Shown in pieces: positions 8,861-16,696 of a stretch of DNA of 33,005 nucleotides. Each line of letters opens with the position of its first letter. Position 1 is the first letter of the stretch. Where the stretch lies: positions 1-33,005 of the forward strand of contig CAVKOU010000026.1 in assembly GCA_963658085.1 (NCBI GenBank), written 5' to 3'. Under the pieces are notes generated by a model. It saw only the letters and a program-made list of their open reading frames with translations, was not told where the DNA came from and did not search any database. The position numbers and the translations under genes were made by a program. The DNA is from CAKRJP01 sp963658085 (GTDB lineage Bacteria > Bacillota > Clostridia > Lachnospirales > Lachnospiraceae).

Positions 8861-9835
8861 ATGAGTGAATATTTACTGGAAATTAAAAACTTAAAAAAGT
8901 CTTTCCCTCTGAAAAACGGGAAGAGCAGCATTTTTGGAAAAACATCCCGAATGTGTGCAGTAGATAATATGTCCCTTTCTATCAAAAAAGGTGAGACATA
9001 TGGATTGGTGGGAGAGTCCGGATGTGGAAAATCTACCACAGGACGTGCAATTGTAGGACTGACAAAAGTTGATAGCGGTTCTATTATTTATGACGGAAAA
9101 GATCTCTGTAAATTAAGCGAAAAAGAGTTCAAGCCGTTCAGGAAAGAATTACAGATGGTATTTCAGAATACCCTTTCGGCATTGAATCCGCGTCAGAGAA
9201 TCGGAGATATTCTGGAGGATATTTTAAAGATTCATACTGATTTGGATGCGGCAAAAAGAAGAGAAAAGGTGGTAGATGTTCTGAAGATGGTAGGGCTTTC
9301 CGAAGAGCATTATTTTCGATTTCCCCATGAACTTTCCGGGGGACAGGTACAGCGGCTGGGAATTGCAAGTGCTCTTGTAATCGCACCGAAGTTAATTGTC
9401 TGTGATGAACCGGTATCTGCCCTTGACGTATCTATTCAGGCCCAGATTTTGAATACGTTGATGCAACTACAGAAAGAACTGGACCTCAGTCTTCTGTTTA
9501 TTTCTCATGATATCGGGGTGATTCGTTTTATTTCAGACCGTATTGGGGTTATGTATCTGGGATCGTTGGTGGAAGAAGCCGATACTGAAGAATTATTTGC
9601 AAATCCTCTTCATCCTTACACAAAAGGATTATTTGCTTCTGTGCCGGATCCGTATATTGAACGAGAGGGATTTGCAGAGCTTTCCGGAGAACAGCCGGTC
9701 AGGACCGAAGAGTTCAAGGGCTGTGCATTCTCCACACGATGTCCATATGCGATAGACAAATGCAGACAGGAGGAACCGGAATTTCTGGAGGTGAAGCCGG
9801 GACATAAAGTAGCTTGTCATAGGGTAGAAGGATAA
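8861..9835 (+). CDS. Peptide ABC transporter ATP-binding protein, DppF type
   Basis: 324 residues, the second ATPase and last gene of the importer operon. Walker A GESGCGKS is at residues 51-58, the signature LSGGQVQRLGI starts at 158, and Walker B LIVCDEP has Asp182/Glu183. An insertion before Walker A (about 15-30, rich in Lys/Gly/Ser) is usual for DppF. The C-terminal extension again carries a Cys pattern (CAFSTRCPYA...C). The start lies four bases after the preceding stop, with GGAGG upstream. The two ATPases would act as a heterodimer. Confidence 0.95.
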   Translation: MSEYLLEIKNLKKSFPLKNGKSSIFGKTSRMCAVDNMSLSIKKGETYGLVGESGCGKSTTGRAIVGLTKVDSGSIIYDGKDLCKLSEKEFKPFRKELQMVFQNTLSALNPRQRIGDILEDILKIHTDLDAAKRREKVVDVLKMVGLSEEHYFRFPHELSGGQVQRLGIASALVIAPKLIVCDEPVSALDVSIQAQILNTLMQLQKELDLSLLFISHDIGVIRFISDRIGVMYLGSLVEEADTEELFANPLHPYTKGLFASVPDPYIEREGFAELSGEQPVRTEEFKGCAFSTRCPYAIDKCRQEEPEFLEVKPGHKVACHRVEG

Positions 9836-9932
9836 AGATATCCTCATAAAATGTGTAAAAAATAAAAAAATATGCTCACAAAATGTGAGAAAATGAGAAA
9901 TACGGAGATATCCATGGGGGAATTAAACTAGC

Positions 9933-9990
9933 TTTTATTTGAAACTATTTGACGCACATCAAATAAAATAAGCAGGGGTTTTTATACCCC
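9933..9990 (+). promoter_or_regulatory. Structured or operator-rich leader of the HIRAN operon
   Basis: In the 225-bp gap after the importer operon, TTTTATTTGA (9933-9942) is the exact inverse of TCAAATAAAA (9959-9968). ATTTGA also recurs at 9947-9952, so three half-sites are present: two direct, ten bases apart, and one inverted. A second hairpin GGGGT/ACCCC (9975-9979 with 9986-9990) follows. The arrangement fits either a repressor operator or an RNA leader ahead of the 33-residue gene. I do not recognise it as a known riboswitch. Confidence 0.4.
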
Positions 9991-10060
9991 ACCTATTACT
10001 TTACACTGTAACCATCAAAGAGACCTAAAAACAAAATTCTAGGAAACGGAGGAACTGGCA

Positions 10061-10162
10061 ATGAAAGGTTTTAACACAGGTGATGGTTACATGGGATTTG
10101 TAGATGGTAAATATATCTTGTTTGCCAGCGAATCTGATTACTATGAATACATGCATGATTAA
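10061..10162 (+). CDS. 33-residue conserved-looking small protein
   Basis: An ORF of 33 residues, starting MKGFNTGDGYMGFVDGKYIL and ending in an aromatic/acidic tail (SESDYYEYMHD). CGGAGG (10047-10052) lies eight bases before the ATG, a strong ribosome site. The stop is followed directly by AAGGAGG for the HIRAN gene, so the two are one transcription unit with a 15-base gap. The sequence is rich in Gly, Tyr and Asp/Glu and has no membrane segment. I recall very similar short proteins in other Clostridia, but cannot check this here and know of no function. Being real is supported by the ribosome site, coupling and non-random composition. Confidence 0.7.
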   Translation: MKGFNTGDGYMGFVDGKYILFASESDYYEYMHD

Positions 10163-10177
10163 GGAGGAAAGATTACA

Positions 10178-10498
10178 ATGGCAAAAATATTTATCACACT
10201 GACAGGAACAAAGCATTATTTTGGAAACGATTTTCTTAAAGAAGGAACGAAGATCAGACTGGAGAAAGAGCCTGATAATGAGTATGACAAAGAAGCAATT
10301 AAAGTAACTTATGAGGGCCTTGGAAAGATAGGATACGTGGCAAACAGTTCGTATACCGTTATCGGAGAATCCATGAGTGCCGGACGTCTCTATGACAAGA
10401 TTGGAGATATTGCATATGCGAAGGTGGTTATGGTTACGGCGACGGGAACTATTTGCAAAATATGTAAAAAGAGTCTGGTAAGAGAAACAGATAAATAG
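10178..10498 (+). CDS. Stand-alone HIRAN-domain protein
   Basis: 106 residues, essentially one HIRAN domain. The diagnostic features are the ITLTGTKHYFG strand near the N-terminus, KEPDNEYDKEAIKV (the charged strand-turn motif of HIRAN), and GKIGYVAN. In eukaryotes HIRAN domains bind 3' single-stranded DNA ends at stalled forks (HLTF, Rad5); bacterial stand-alone versions are common in Firmicutes and uncharacterised. A C-terminal CKICKK could bind a metal, but has only two cysteines. AAGGAGG lies ten bases before the ATG. It is coupled with the preceding 33-residue gene. Confidence 0.85.
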   Translation: MAKIFITLTGTKHYFGNDFLKEGTKIRLEKEPDNEYDKEAIKVTYEGLGKIGYVANSSYTVIGESMSAGRLYDKIGDIAYAKVVMVTATGTICKICKKSLVRETDK

Positions 10499-10547
10499 AG
10501 AAATAGAGAAGTCTCTGTTCATCCATATAAACGAGCAGTGATAACAT

Positions 10548-10588
10548 TCCTGCGGTATTGAGAAAAAACTTGATATCCGCAGGATTTT
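10548..10588 (+). terminator. Terminator-like hairpin after the HIRAN gene
   Basis: TCCTGCGG (10548-10555) pairs with CCGCAGGA (10577-10584), extended inward by TAT/ATA across a single bulge, and is followed by TTTTCT. The loop is long. It separates the HIRAN unit from the Spx/ArsC-like gene; the rest of 10499-10688 shows no feature I can support. Confidence 0.6.
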
Positions 10589-10688
10589 CTATATTGCTGT
10601 GGTCATATGAAAGAGTCAATGTTAATATAAAATCATAGAATTTATATCGTTCGGGATACGAATGTCAATTTATCAGGAGGAAACAGCA

Positions 10689-11039
10689 ATGTTATTTTTA
10701 TACTATCCAAAATGCTCTACTTGCCAGAAAGCAAAGAAATGGCTGGATGCAAACGAAATAGAATATACAGAGAGATTAATCAAAGAAGAGAACCCCACGG
10801 CAGAGGAATTGTCAGCATGGCACAAGCAGAGTGGGTTTCCTATTAAGAAATTTATCAATACAAGCGGAATGCTCTATAAAGAGATGAAGCTGAAGGACAA
10901 GATACCAAGTATGACGGATGAGGAAATCTATGATCTGCTGGCGACAGACGGTATGTTAGTAAAGCGTCCCATTATAGTTGCAGATGATTTTGTATTGACT
11001 GGTTTTAAGGAAGCTGAATGGGAAGAAAAGATGAGTTAA
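10689..11039 (+). CDS. Spx/ArsC-family thioredoxin-fold protein
   Basis: 116 residues from the ATG at 10689, chosen because AGGAGG sits eight bases upstream; a longer frame from 10662 would put the ribosome site inside the gene. The N-terminal strand leads into YYPKCSTCQKAKKWL with a CxxC pair (Cys9, Cys12), the redox site of Spx/MgsR and some arsenate reductase-like proteins. A KRPIIV segment near residue 95 matches the family's RP motif. The protein could be a stress regulator that binds RNA polymerase or a small thiol oxidoreductase. No ars genes surround it, so arsenate reduction is not supported. Gene symbol withheld. Confidence 0.85.
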   Translation: MLFLYYPKCSTCQKAKKWLDANEIEYTERLIKEENPTAEELSAWHKQSGFPIKKFINTSGMLYKEMKLKDKIPSMTDEEIYDLLATDGMLVKRPIIVADDFVLTGFKEAEWEEKMS

Positions 11040-11082
11040 AACCTTATAGAAGTCAGAACACAAATTATGAGGAGTGATAATT

Positions 11083-11856
11083 ATGACTCGGACAGCATTG
11101 ATTACAGGAGCCTCTAGTGGATTGGGGCTTGAATTTACAAGAATATTTTCAAGAGAAGGTTATGATTTAGTGATCATAGCCAGGCGAGAGAGTATCTTAT
11201 GTAAGCTAAAGAAAGAACTGGAATCTCGATATCATAATCATGTGGAAGTGTTTGCCTGTGATCTTTCAAAAACAGATGCGGCATTCGAAGTGTTTAAGTA
11301 TACACAGGAAAAAGGGATTCAGATTGACGCACTTGTAAATAATGCAGGTTTTGCAAATTTTGGAAACTTTTGGACGATGGATAAGCGGAGACAGGCCAAT
11401 CTTTTACAGGTGAATATTGTGACGCTTGTGCAGTTGACAAGATATTTTATGCCGGGAATGATCGATCGGCATTATGGAAAAATTTTAAATGTAGCTTCTG
11501 TTGCGGCTTTTGCCGCAGGACCGAAAATGTCACTGTATTACGCGTCCAAAGCATTTGTTCGTAGTTTTTCAGAAGCTATTGCAGAAGAAGCGAAAGGTAC
11601 AGGAGTGACCGTCACAGCATTATGCCCGGGACCTACAGCGACAGGTTTTGAAAAAGCAGCTGAAATGAAAGATTCTAATATGTTTAAGTTTTTTAAACCA
11701 GCAAATGCAAGAGAGGTTGCAGAAGCTGGATATAAGGCTTTGATGAAAAAGAAAGTTCTGGTTTATTTCGGTATTTCTTCAAAGTTAATGAATATTGGTG
11801 AAAGAATTACCCCGAGAAGTATTTCCAGAAAATTTGCGAAAAAGATTAACGGATAA
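11083..11856 (+). CDS. Short-chain dehydrogenase/reductase
   Basis: 257 residues from the ATG at 11083 (GAGGAG upstream); an in-frame GTG at 11074 overlaps the ribosome site. The classical SDR landmarks are all present: cofactor loop TGASSGLG at residues 8-15, NNAG at 86-89, active-site Tyr152 and Lys156 in YYASK, and the PGP segment after it. An arginine pair follows the first strand region (IIARR), which favours NADP(H). The substrate is unknown. The protein resembles the DltE/YqjQ-like group. Gene spacing of 43 bases from the Spx/ArsC-like gene allows co-transcription. Confidence 0.9.
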   Translation: MTRTALITGASSGLGLEFTRIFSREGYDLVIIARRESILCKLKKELESRYHNHVEVFACDLSKTDAAFEVFKYTQEKGIQIDALVNNAGFANFGNFWTMDKRRQANLLQVNIVTLVQLTRYFMPGMIDRHYGKILNVASVAAFAAGPKMSLYYASKAFVRSFSEAIAEEAKGTGVTVTALCPGPTATGFEKAAEMKDSNMFKFFKPANAREVAEAGYKALMKKKVLVYFGISSKLMNIGERITPRSISRKFAKKING

Positions 11857-11881
11857 AATAAATGGATAAAAAGAATGTGCT

Positions 11882-11896
11882 ATAGTTTCAAACTAT
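11882..11896 (+). promoter_or_regulatory. MET-box-like operator
   Basis: ATAGTTTCAAACTAT is a perfect palindrome around a central C, preceded by T at 11881. It fits the MET-box consensus TATAGTTTnAAACTATA described for the LysR-type methionine regulator MtaR/MetR in streptococci, except for the last base. It lies 86 bases before the MetE-like gene, and an MtaR-like LysR gene is immediately downstream of that gene. The site is seen; its use is inferred from this context. Confidence 0.7.
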
Positions 11897-11982
11897 GGAC
11901 AACTGAAAATTATTTGTATTTTTAAGAACAAAAGAGTCGTGCTAATCTGTTTCCAATGAAAGAAAAACGGAGGAAACAGAAA

Positions 11983-13098
11983 ATGAGTAAATATCAGACA
12001 CCATGCAGATACGACTTTGTAGGAAGTTTTTTAAGACCACAGGAAGTAAAACAGGCAAAAGCTGATTATCAGGAGGGAAAAATCAGCGAGGCAGAAAAAG
12101 ATGCCATTATCGATAAGGCAATTACAGAAGTTGTTGCAAAACAGAAAGAACTGGGATTCCATGTGATTACGGATGGAGAGTTCAGAAGAACCTACTGGCA
12201 TCTTGACTTTATGTGGGGATTTGAAGGCGTTGGACATGAGCAGGCCGGAAATGGAGTACAGTTTAATGCAGAGATGGCAGCTGTAGAAGATACTTATCTG
12301 ACAGGAAAAGTGAAAGCGAAAGCACATCCATTTGTAGAATATTTTAATTTTTTAAAGCAGTTTGAAGATGAAAATACAGTCGCAAAATATACCATTCCTG
12401 CTCCGGCACAGATGTTTCAACAGATGATTGTTCCTGGAAATTATCAAAACACCAGAAAATTCTATGCTACCAATGAAGAGCTGATTCAAGATATTGGAGT
12501 AGCATATCAGGAAGTAATCAAGCAATTCTATGAGGCGGGATGTCGCAACCTTCAGTTAGATGACTGTACATGGGGAGCAATCGTAGGAGATGCCGCAAAA
12601 CAGAGATATAAATCATTAGGGTTGGAGTTGGACGAGGTAAAAGCCCAGCTGCTAGAAGTAAATAACCTTGCGGTTGAAGGAAAACCGGAAGATATGGTTA
12701 TTACATCCCACATCTGCAGAGGAAATTATCATTCTACTTTCTTTACAAGCGGACCTTATGATTCAGTGGCAGATTATGTATTTGCAAAAGAGAATGTAGA
12801 TGCGTTATTCCTTGAATATGATGATGCCAGATCCGGAGGATTTGCTCCGTTAGCAAAAGTATCACCGGATAAAAAGGTGGTTCTGGGACTGATCACAACA
12901 AAGACTCCTGAATTAGAAGATAAAGAGTCCGTGATCAAACGGATTCATGAAGCTGCAAAATATATTCCGCTAGATCGTTTATATCTGAGTCCACAGTGTG
13001 GATTTGCCTCCTGTGAAATTGGAAATAAACTGACAGAGGAAGAGCAGTGGGCAAAATTAAGACTGGTAAAAGAGATTGCAGAAGAAGTTTGGGGATAG
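11983..13098 (+). CDS. MetE-like cobalamin-independent methyltransferase (YxjG/YxjH type)
   Basis: 371 residues, corresponding to the C-terminal catalytic barrel of MetE without the N-terminal half, as in the YxjG/YxjH group. The zinc ligands are readable: His243 and Cys245 in HICRGN, Glu278, and Cys339 in SPQCGFAS; the 61-residue gap between Glu and the last Cys is the same as in E. coli MetE. The reaction is methyl transfer to homocysteine or a related thiol to make methionine; the methyl donor of short MetE-like proteins is not firmly known. The ATG at 11983 is chosen for CGGAGG eight bases upstream. Regulation by methionine status is suggested by the MET-box-like palindrome and the LysR neighbour. 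Confidence 0.9.
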   Translation: MSKYQTPCRYDFVGSFLRPQEVKQAKADYQEGKISEAEKDAIIDKAITEVVAKQKELGFHVITDGEFRRTYWHLDFMWGFEGVGHEQAGNGVQFNAEMAAVEDTYLTGKVKAKAHPFVEYFNFLKQFEDENTVAKYTIPAPAQMFQQMIVPGNYQNTRKFYATNEELIQDIGVAYQEVIKQFYEAGCRNLQLDDCTWGAIVGDAAKQRYKSLGLELDEVKAQLLEVNNLAVEGKPEDMVITSHICRGNYHSTFFTSGPYDSVADYVFAKENVDALFLEYDDARSGGFAPLAKVSPDKKVVLGLITTKTPELEDKESVIKRIHEAAKYIPLDRLYLSPQCGFASCEIGNKLTEEEQWAKLRLVKEIAEEVWG

Positions 13099-13103
13099 AC
13101 GTA

Positions 13104-13172
13104 AGATAAAAGATAGAAGACAAAAGATAGAAGATAAAAGATAAAAGATAAAAGATAGAAGATCAAAGATCT
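13104..13172 (+). repeat. Tandem 7-bp AGATARA repeat
   Basis: Nine uninterrupted 7-base units (AGATAAA, AGATAGA, AGACAAA, AGATCAA variants) run from 13104 to 13166, with a tenth partial unit to 13172. They lie between the stop of the MetE-like gene and the LysR gene. The tract is all purine apart from T/C at position 4-5. The copy number may vary between strains by slippage. Confidence 0.9.
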
Positions 13173-13214
13173 AGGATTTTCGTATTCTAAAAGACAGCAA
13201 AAAGGATCAAAATC

Positions 13215-14147
13215 ATGACACTTCAACAATTAAGATACATCATTACAGTAGCAGAGACGGGGACTATTACAGAGGCGGCGAATCGATTATATATTTCCCA
13301 GCCAAGCCTGACGAATGCGATTCATGAACTGGAAAAAGAGATGAATCTGGTTATTTTTAATAGAACCAATAAAGGAATTACTGTTTCGAAAGAAGGAGAG
13401 GAATTCCTGGGATATGCAAGACAGGTGTTGGAGCAGGCTGCGATTCTGGAAGATAAGTATAAGGGAACCGGTGGTGGAAAGACGCAGTTTTGCGTATCCA
13501 CCCAACATTATTCCTTTGCGGTCAATGCTTTTGTAGATTTGATTAAGAAGTACGGTCAGGATGAATATGATTTCAGTCTAAGGGAAACACAGACTTATGA
13601 GATCATTGAAGATGTAGCACATTTGAGAAGTGAAATCGGCATATTGTTTTTGAATGAATTTAATGAGGCTGTGATCAATAAGCTGCTAAAAGCGCAAGAC
13701 TTAAAGTTTCATCAGTTATTTGTTGCACAGCCCCATGTATTTATCAGCAGAAAACATCCACTAGCAGAAAAAGAGATCATTACAAACGAAGAATTGGAAG
13801 CGTATCCCTATCTTTCTTTTGAACAGGGTGAACATAATTCCTTTTATTTTTCGGAAGAGATATTCTCTGTTTCCGAGAGAAAGAAAAATATCCGTGTCAG
13901 AGACAGAGCGACGTTGTTTAATCTTCTGATCGGGCTGAATGGTTACACCGTTTGCAGTGGTGTCATTGATAAAAAGTTGAATGGTAAGGATATTATTGCT
14001 GTTCCTTTAGCGGATGAGAGTGAGATGAGAATTGGATATATTACGCACAAAAAAGGAAAAATCAGCAGATTAGGAAGCAGTTATTTGGAGGCGTTAGAAA
14101 AAGTAGTGCCTGGAAATAATTCGGTTACATCGAAGAAGATCAGATAA
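13215..14147 (+). CDS. LysR-family regulator, MtaR/CmbR-like
   Basis: 310 residues. The helix-turn-helix region (GTITEAANRLYISQPSLTNA, residues 16-35) and the following NRTNKGITVSKEGEEFLGYA closely follow the pattern of the streptococcal sulfur-amino-acid regulators MtaR/CmbR/HomR, including the YARQVLEQ helix. A full effector-binding domain follows. The ATG at 13215 has AAAGGA nine bases upstream. Its place just after a MetE-like gene preceded by a MET-box-like palindrome makes control of methionine supply the best reading. In streptococci homocysteine has been proposed as co-effector of this regulator type; here that is inference. Confidence 0.85.
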   Translation: MTLQQLRYIITVAETGTITEAANRLYISQPSLTNAIHELEKEMNLVIFNRTNKGITVSKEGEEFLGYARQVLEQAAILEDKYKGTGGGKTQFCVSTQHYSFAVNAFVDLIKKYGQDEYDFSLRETQTYEIIEDVAHLRSEIGILFLNEFNEAVINKLLKAQDLKFHQLFVAQPHVFISRKHPLAEKEIITNEELEAYPYLSFEQGEHNSFYFSEEIFSVSERKKNIRVRDRATLFNLLIGLNGYTVCSGVIDKKLNGKDIIAVPLADESEMRIGYITHKKGKISRLGSSYLEALEKVVPGNNSVTSKKIR

Positions 14148-14275
14148 ATTATAGAGAACGATTGTTATATCATAGAGGAAGAATTTGGTAGAACAATTCA
14201 TAAAAATAGTATATTCTTATATTGTTTGTAGAACTATTTGAGGATTTGTATTTGACGAAAACGGAGAATTATACT

Positions 14276-14908
14276 ATGGATATGAAAAAGAGAAGGGATC
14301 AACAGATCGCATATATTGCAGATGAAGCGATTATGGCTGAACAGGCAGGGTGCAGAAAAATTCTGCAGAAATTGAACTTTGCAGATCGATCAGATTTTGA
14401 TGGAATTGCAGAAATAGTAAAAGAACTTTTTGGGAAATCAGAAAATGCCTGGGTTAATCCGCCATTTTACTGTGATTATGGATCAAATATTGAAGTGGGT
14501 AAGAATTTCTTTGCAAATTATAATTGTACCATCATAGATGTAGCAAAAGTTAAGATCGGTGATTACTGTCAGATGGCTCCGAATGTAGCGATTTATACAG
14601 CCGGACATCCGGTTTATCCGGATACTCGCAATTCTGCTTTTGAGTATGGAAAGGAAGTCACCATTGGTGATAATGTATGGATTGGTGGAAATACGGTGGT
14701 TTGTCCGGGAGTACATATTGGAAATAATGTAGTAATCGGTGCGGGAAGTGTAGTTACAAAAGATATCCCGGACTGGTCTATAGCAGTAGGAAATCCATGT
14801 CGTGTTGTTCGTAAGATTACGGAAGATGACAGGCGCAAATTATTTCATGACGAAGAAATCGATGATGAAGCATGGGATCTGATTTGTAAAAGGGCTGCGG
14901 AAAATTAA
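14276..14908 (+). CDS. Maltose/galactoside O-acetyltransferase family protein
   Basis: 210 residues from the ATG at 14276, which has GGAG nine bases upstream; a TTG-started frame from 14222 has no ribosome site. This is a left-handed beta-helix acetyltransferase with an N-terminal Mac domain (about 5-60) and hexapeptide repeats with Ile/Val at every sixth position (about 75-190). The catalytic His is His111 in the AGHP motif. The ending VGNPCRVVRKI is typical. The family transfers acetyl from acetyl-CoA to the 6-hydroxyl of sugars. It is slightly longer than Maa/LacA. The next gene, an MFS permease, is separated by a terminator. Confidence 0.9.
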   Translation: MDMKKRRDQQIAYIADEAIMAEQAGCRKILQKLNFADRSDFDGIAEIVKELFGKSENAWVNPPFYCDYGSNIEVGKNFFANYNCTIIDVAKVKIGDYCQMAPNVAIYTAGHPVYPDTRNSAFEYGKEVTIGDNVWIGGNTVVCPGVHIGNNVVIGAGSVVTKDIPDWSIAVGNPCRVVRKITEDDRRKLFHDEEIDDEAWDLICKRAAEN

Positions 14909-14923
14909 TCCGCAAGCCCTTTA
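14891..14923 (+). terminator. Terminator overlapping the acetyltransferase stop
   Basis: AGGGCTGCGGA (14891-14901) pairs with TCCGCAAGCCCT (14909-14920) with one bulged A, followed by TTT. The stop codon TAA lies in the loop, so the left arm is coding. Confidence 0.8.
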
Positions 14924-14950
14924 AATTGTGAAACGAAAAGGAAAAGAAAC

Positions 14951-16111
14951 ATGAGTTTTTTATTAGGAATTATTTATCTGTCATTTATTAGCCTTGGTCT
15001 TCCGGATGCTCTGCTTGGCGCGGCATGGCCGAATATGTATCCGGAATTTCAAGTTCCGGTGTCCTATGCAGGAGCAATTTCTATGATTATTGCATTTGGA
15101 ACCATCGTATCCAGTTTGCAAAGTGATCGTCTCACAAGGAAATTCGGAACCGGTAAGGTGACGGCAACAAGTGTTGGAATCACAGCGCTGGCGTTGTGGG
15201 GATTTTCCATCAGTCATAGTTTTCCTTTGTTATGTTTGTGGGCAATCCCGTATGGTCTTGGAGCCGGCAGTGTGGATGCGTCTTTGAATAACTACGTTGC
15301 GCTGCATTATGCCAGCAAACATATGAGTTGGCTGCATTGTATGTGGGGAATCGGTGCAACAATAGGACCATACATTATGGGGGCGGCACTTACTGGAGGC
15401 GCCACATGGAATACCGGATATCGAATTATATCTGTAATGCAGGTTGTGCTTACCGCGGTGTTGGTATTTAGTCTGCCAAAATGGTCAAAACAAAATATAT
15501 CATCAGAGGAAACAATGAGTGGAAAGGTGCTGTCGCTAAGGGAAATAGTTGCAATTCCCGGAGCAAAGGCAGTCATGATCTGCTTCTTTTGCTATTGCGC
15601 AGTAGAGCAGACAACTATGCTATGGGCGAGCAGCTATCTGAATTTAGCAAAAGGTGTGGATGCGAAGACTGCCGCTTCCTTTGCCGGGATGTTTTGTATT
15701 GGCATTACCGTGGGGCGTGGAATTAATGGTTTCATCGCTATGAAATTAAAAGATAAGCAGATGATCCGCATGGGACAGACAATTATTTTAACAGGTATTG
15801 TTGTAATGATTCTTCCGTTTGGACAGGTTGTTTCGTTGGTCGGATTTTCATTGATTGGATTAGGCTGTGCGCCGATATATCCTTGTATTATCCATTCCAC
15901 ACCAGAACATTTTGGGGCAGAACGTTCTCAGGCGATTATCGGAGTACAAATGGCAAGCGCCTATGTTGGCACCTGCCTGATGCCACCGTTATTTGGTCTG
16001 ATCGCTAATCATGTATCGATTCGTTTACTGCCGGTATATTTGTTAGTTTTGCTTGGACTAATGACGGTTATGCATGAAGTATTAGAAAGGACGGTGCAGT
16101 ATGAGCACTGA
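14951..16111 (+). CDS. MFS transporter, FucP-like
   Basis: 386 residues with about 12 membrane helices, typical of the compact FucP-like branch of the major facilitator superfamily. The first helix contains SLGLPDALLGAAWP, and the loop between helices 2 and 3 carries a version of the family signature (SDRLTRKFGTGKV). The second half keeps a GRGINGF segment. Sugars are common substrates of this branch, but no catabolic gene lies next to it, so the substrate is open. The ribosome site (AAAAGGAAAAG) is modest. It ends in front of a terminator shared with the convergent citX. Confidence 0.85.
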   Translation: MSFLLGIIYLSFISLGLPDALLGAAWPNMYPEFQVPVSYAGAISMIIAFGTIVSSLQSDRLTRKFGTGKVTATSVGITALALWGFSISHSFPLLCLWAIPYGLGAGSVDASLNNYVALHYASKHMSWLHCMWGIGATIGPYIMGAALTGGATWNTGYRIISVMQVVLTAVLVFSLPKWSKQNISSEETMSGKVLSLREIVAIPGAKAVMICFFCYCAVEQTTMLWASSYLNLAKGVDAKTAASFAGMFCIGITVGRGINGFIAMKLKDKQMIRMGQTIILTGIVVMILPFGQVVSLVGFSLIGLGCAPIYPCIIHSTPEHFGAERSQAIIGVQMASAYVGTCLMPPLFGLIANHVSIRLLPVYLLVLLGLMTVMHEVLERTVQYEH

Positions 16112-16145
16112 AAGATGAAGTGACTTCAAAAACAAAATAAAACGC

Positions 16146-16176
16146 AGGAATTCAGGAAAGATATTCCTGAATTCTT
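16146..16176. terminator. Bidirectional terminator between MFS gene and citX
   Basis: AGGAATTCAGGAA (16146-16158) pairs with TTCCTGAATTCTT (16164-16176), 13 pairs with one G-U. It lies where the two convergent genes end and includes the last codons of citX. Confidence 0.75.
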
Positions 16177-16664
16177 GAATCTATATATTCCTGCATTTCC
16201 GGGACGCTGTGCTTGCGTGCGGAGGCACATTCCTGTGCCTGGCAATCGCAGATAAAACATTTTCGGAATGTAGGGCGTGACATTTTGATTCCTTCGGGAT
16301 TAAGAACATCAATATCAAAAAGCCGTCCAAGTGGGTGGGCTTCTTCGATATGTGTCATGGCATCTTTTATTCCCTCGCTGTCTGTGCTGTCAATGGCAAG
16401 CAGCAATTCATTTCCGGTTTTTTCGTTATATTCTATCGATTCTAAAATCTTAATATCAGAAGCCTGCAGGAAAGACATGATATCTTGGACTCCGTCATGA
16501 AATACTTTTGTGATATCCGGGTTGGTTTTGATGGGGCCGGGAATATTCATGCAGAATGAGATTACGGTGGTATGGTATTTTTTTCGATATTCTTCTTGTT
16601 TTAGTGAGCGTCTCTCACGACAATCCAACATATCTGTTAAAACAACAGTTTCTCCATGTAACAT
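16152..16664 (-). CDS. citX: Apo-citrate lyase phosphoribosyl-dephospho-CoA transferase
   Basis: 170 residues. CitX attaches the 2'-(5''-triphosphoribosyl)-3'-dephospho-CoA prosthetic group to a serine of the acyl carrier subunit CitD. Family landmarks are the early PGPIK segment, HPLGRLFDIDVLNPEG in the centre, and a C-terminal cysteine cluster (RKCFICDCQAQECA). It is not fused to CitG, which makes the prosthetic group precursor and is absent from the window. AAGGAGAT precedes the start. The gene is the last of the leftward LysR-citC-citX unit and is separated from citC by 158 bases occupied by a repeated element. Confidence 0.93.
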   Translation of the reverse strand: MLHGETVVLTDMLDCRERRSLKQEEYRKKYHTTVISFCMNIPGPIKTNPDITKVFHDGVQDIMSFLQASDIKILESIEYNEKTGNELLLAIDSTDSEGIKDAMTHIEEAHPLGRLFDIDVLNPEGIKMSRPTFRKCFICDCQAQECASARKHSVPEMQEYIDSRIQEYLS

Positions 16665-16696
16665 AGAATCATCTCCTTATATAATTAAGTGTCGTA

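Noticed and set aside
9836..10060. Known riboswitch or T-box in the gap before the small-protein gene
   Set aside because: No recognisable T-box (TGGNACC-type) sequence or conserved riboswitch core; only simple hairpins and half-sites are seen.
10025..10522. 165-codon minus-strand ORF opposite the HIRAN gene
   Set aside because: Shadow frame; composition is Phe/Ser/Cys-rich as expected from antisense translation, and both plus-strand genes have strong ribosome sites.
10689..11039. Arsenate reductase ArsC
   Set aside because: No arsenic resistance genes nearby, and the CxxC plus KRPI pattern suits the broader Spx/MgsR-like family equally well.
13104..13172. Possible CRISPR-like array
   Set aside because: Units are 7 bases, contiguous and without spacers; no cas genes in the window.
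12945..13229. Minus-strand ORF of repeated FYLLS residues
   Set aside because: It is the translation of the AGATARA tandem repeat on the opposite strand and extends into the MetE-like gene; no ribosome site.
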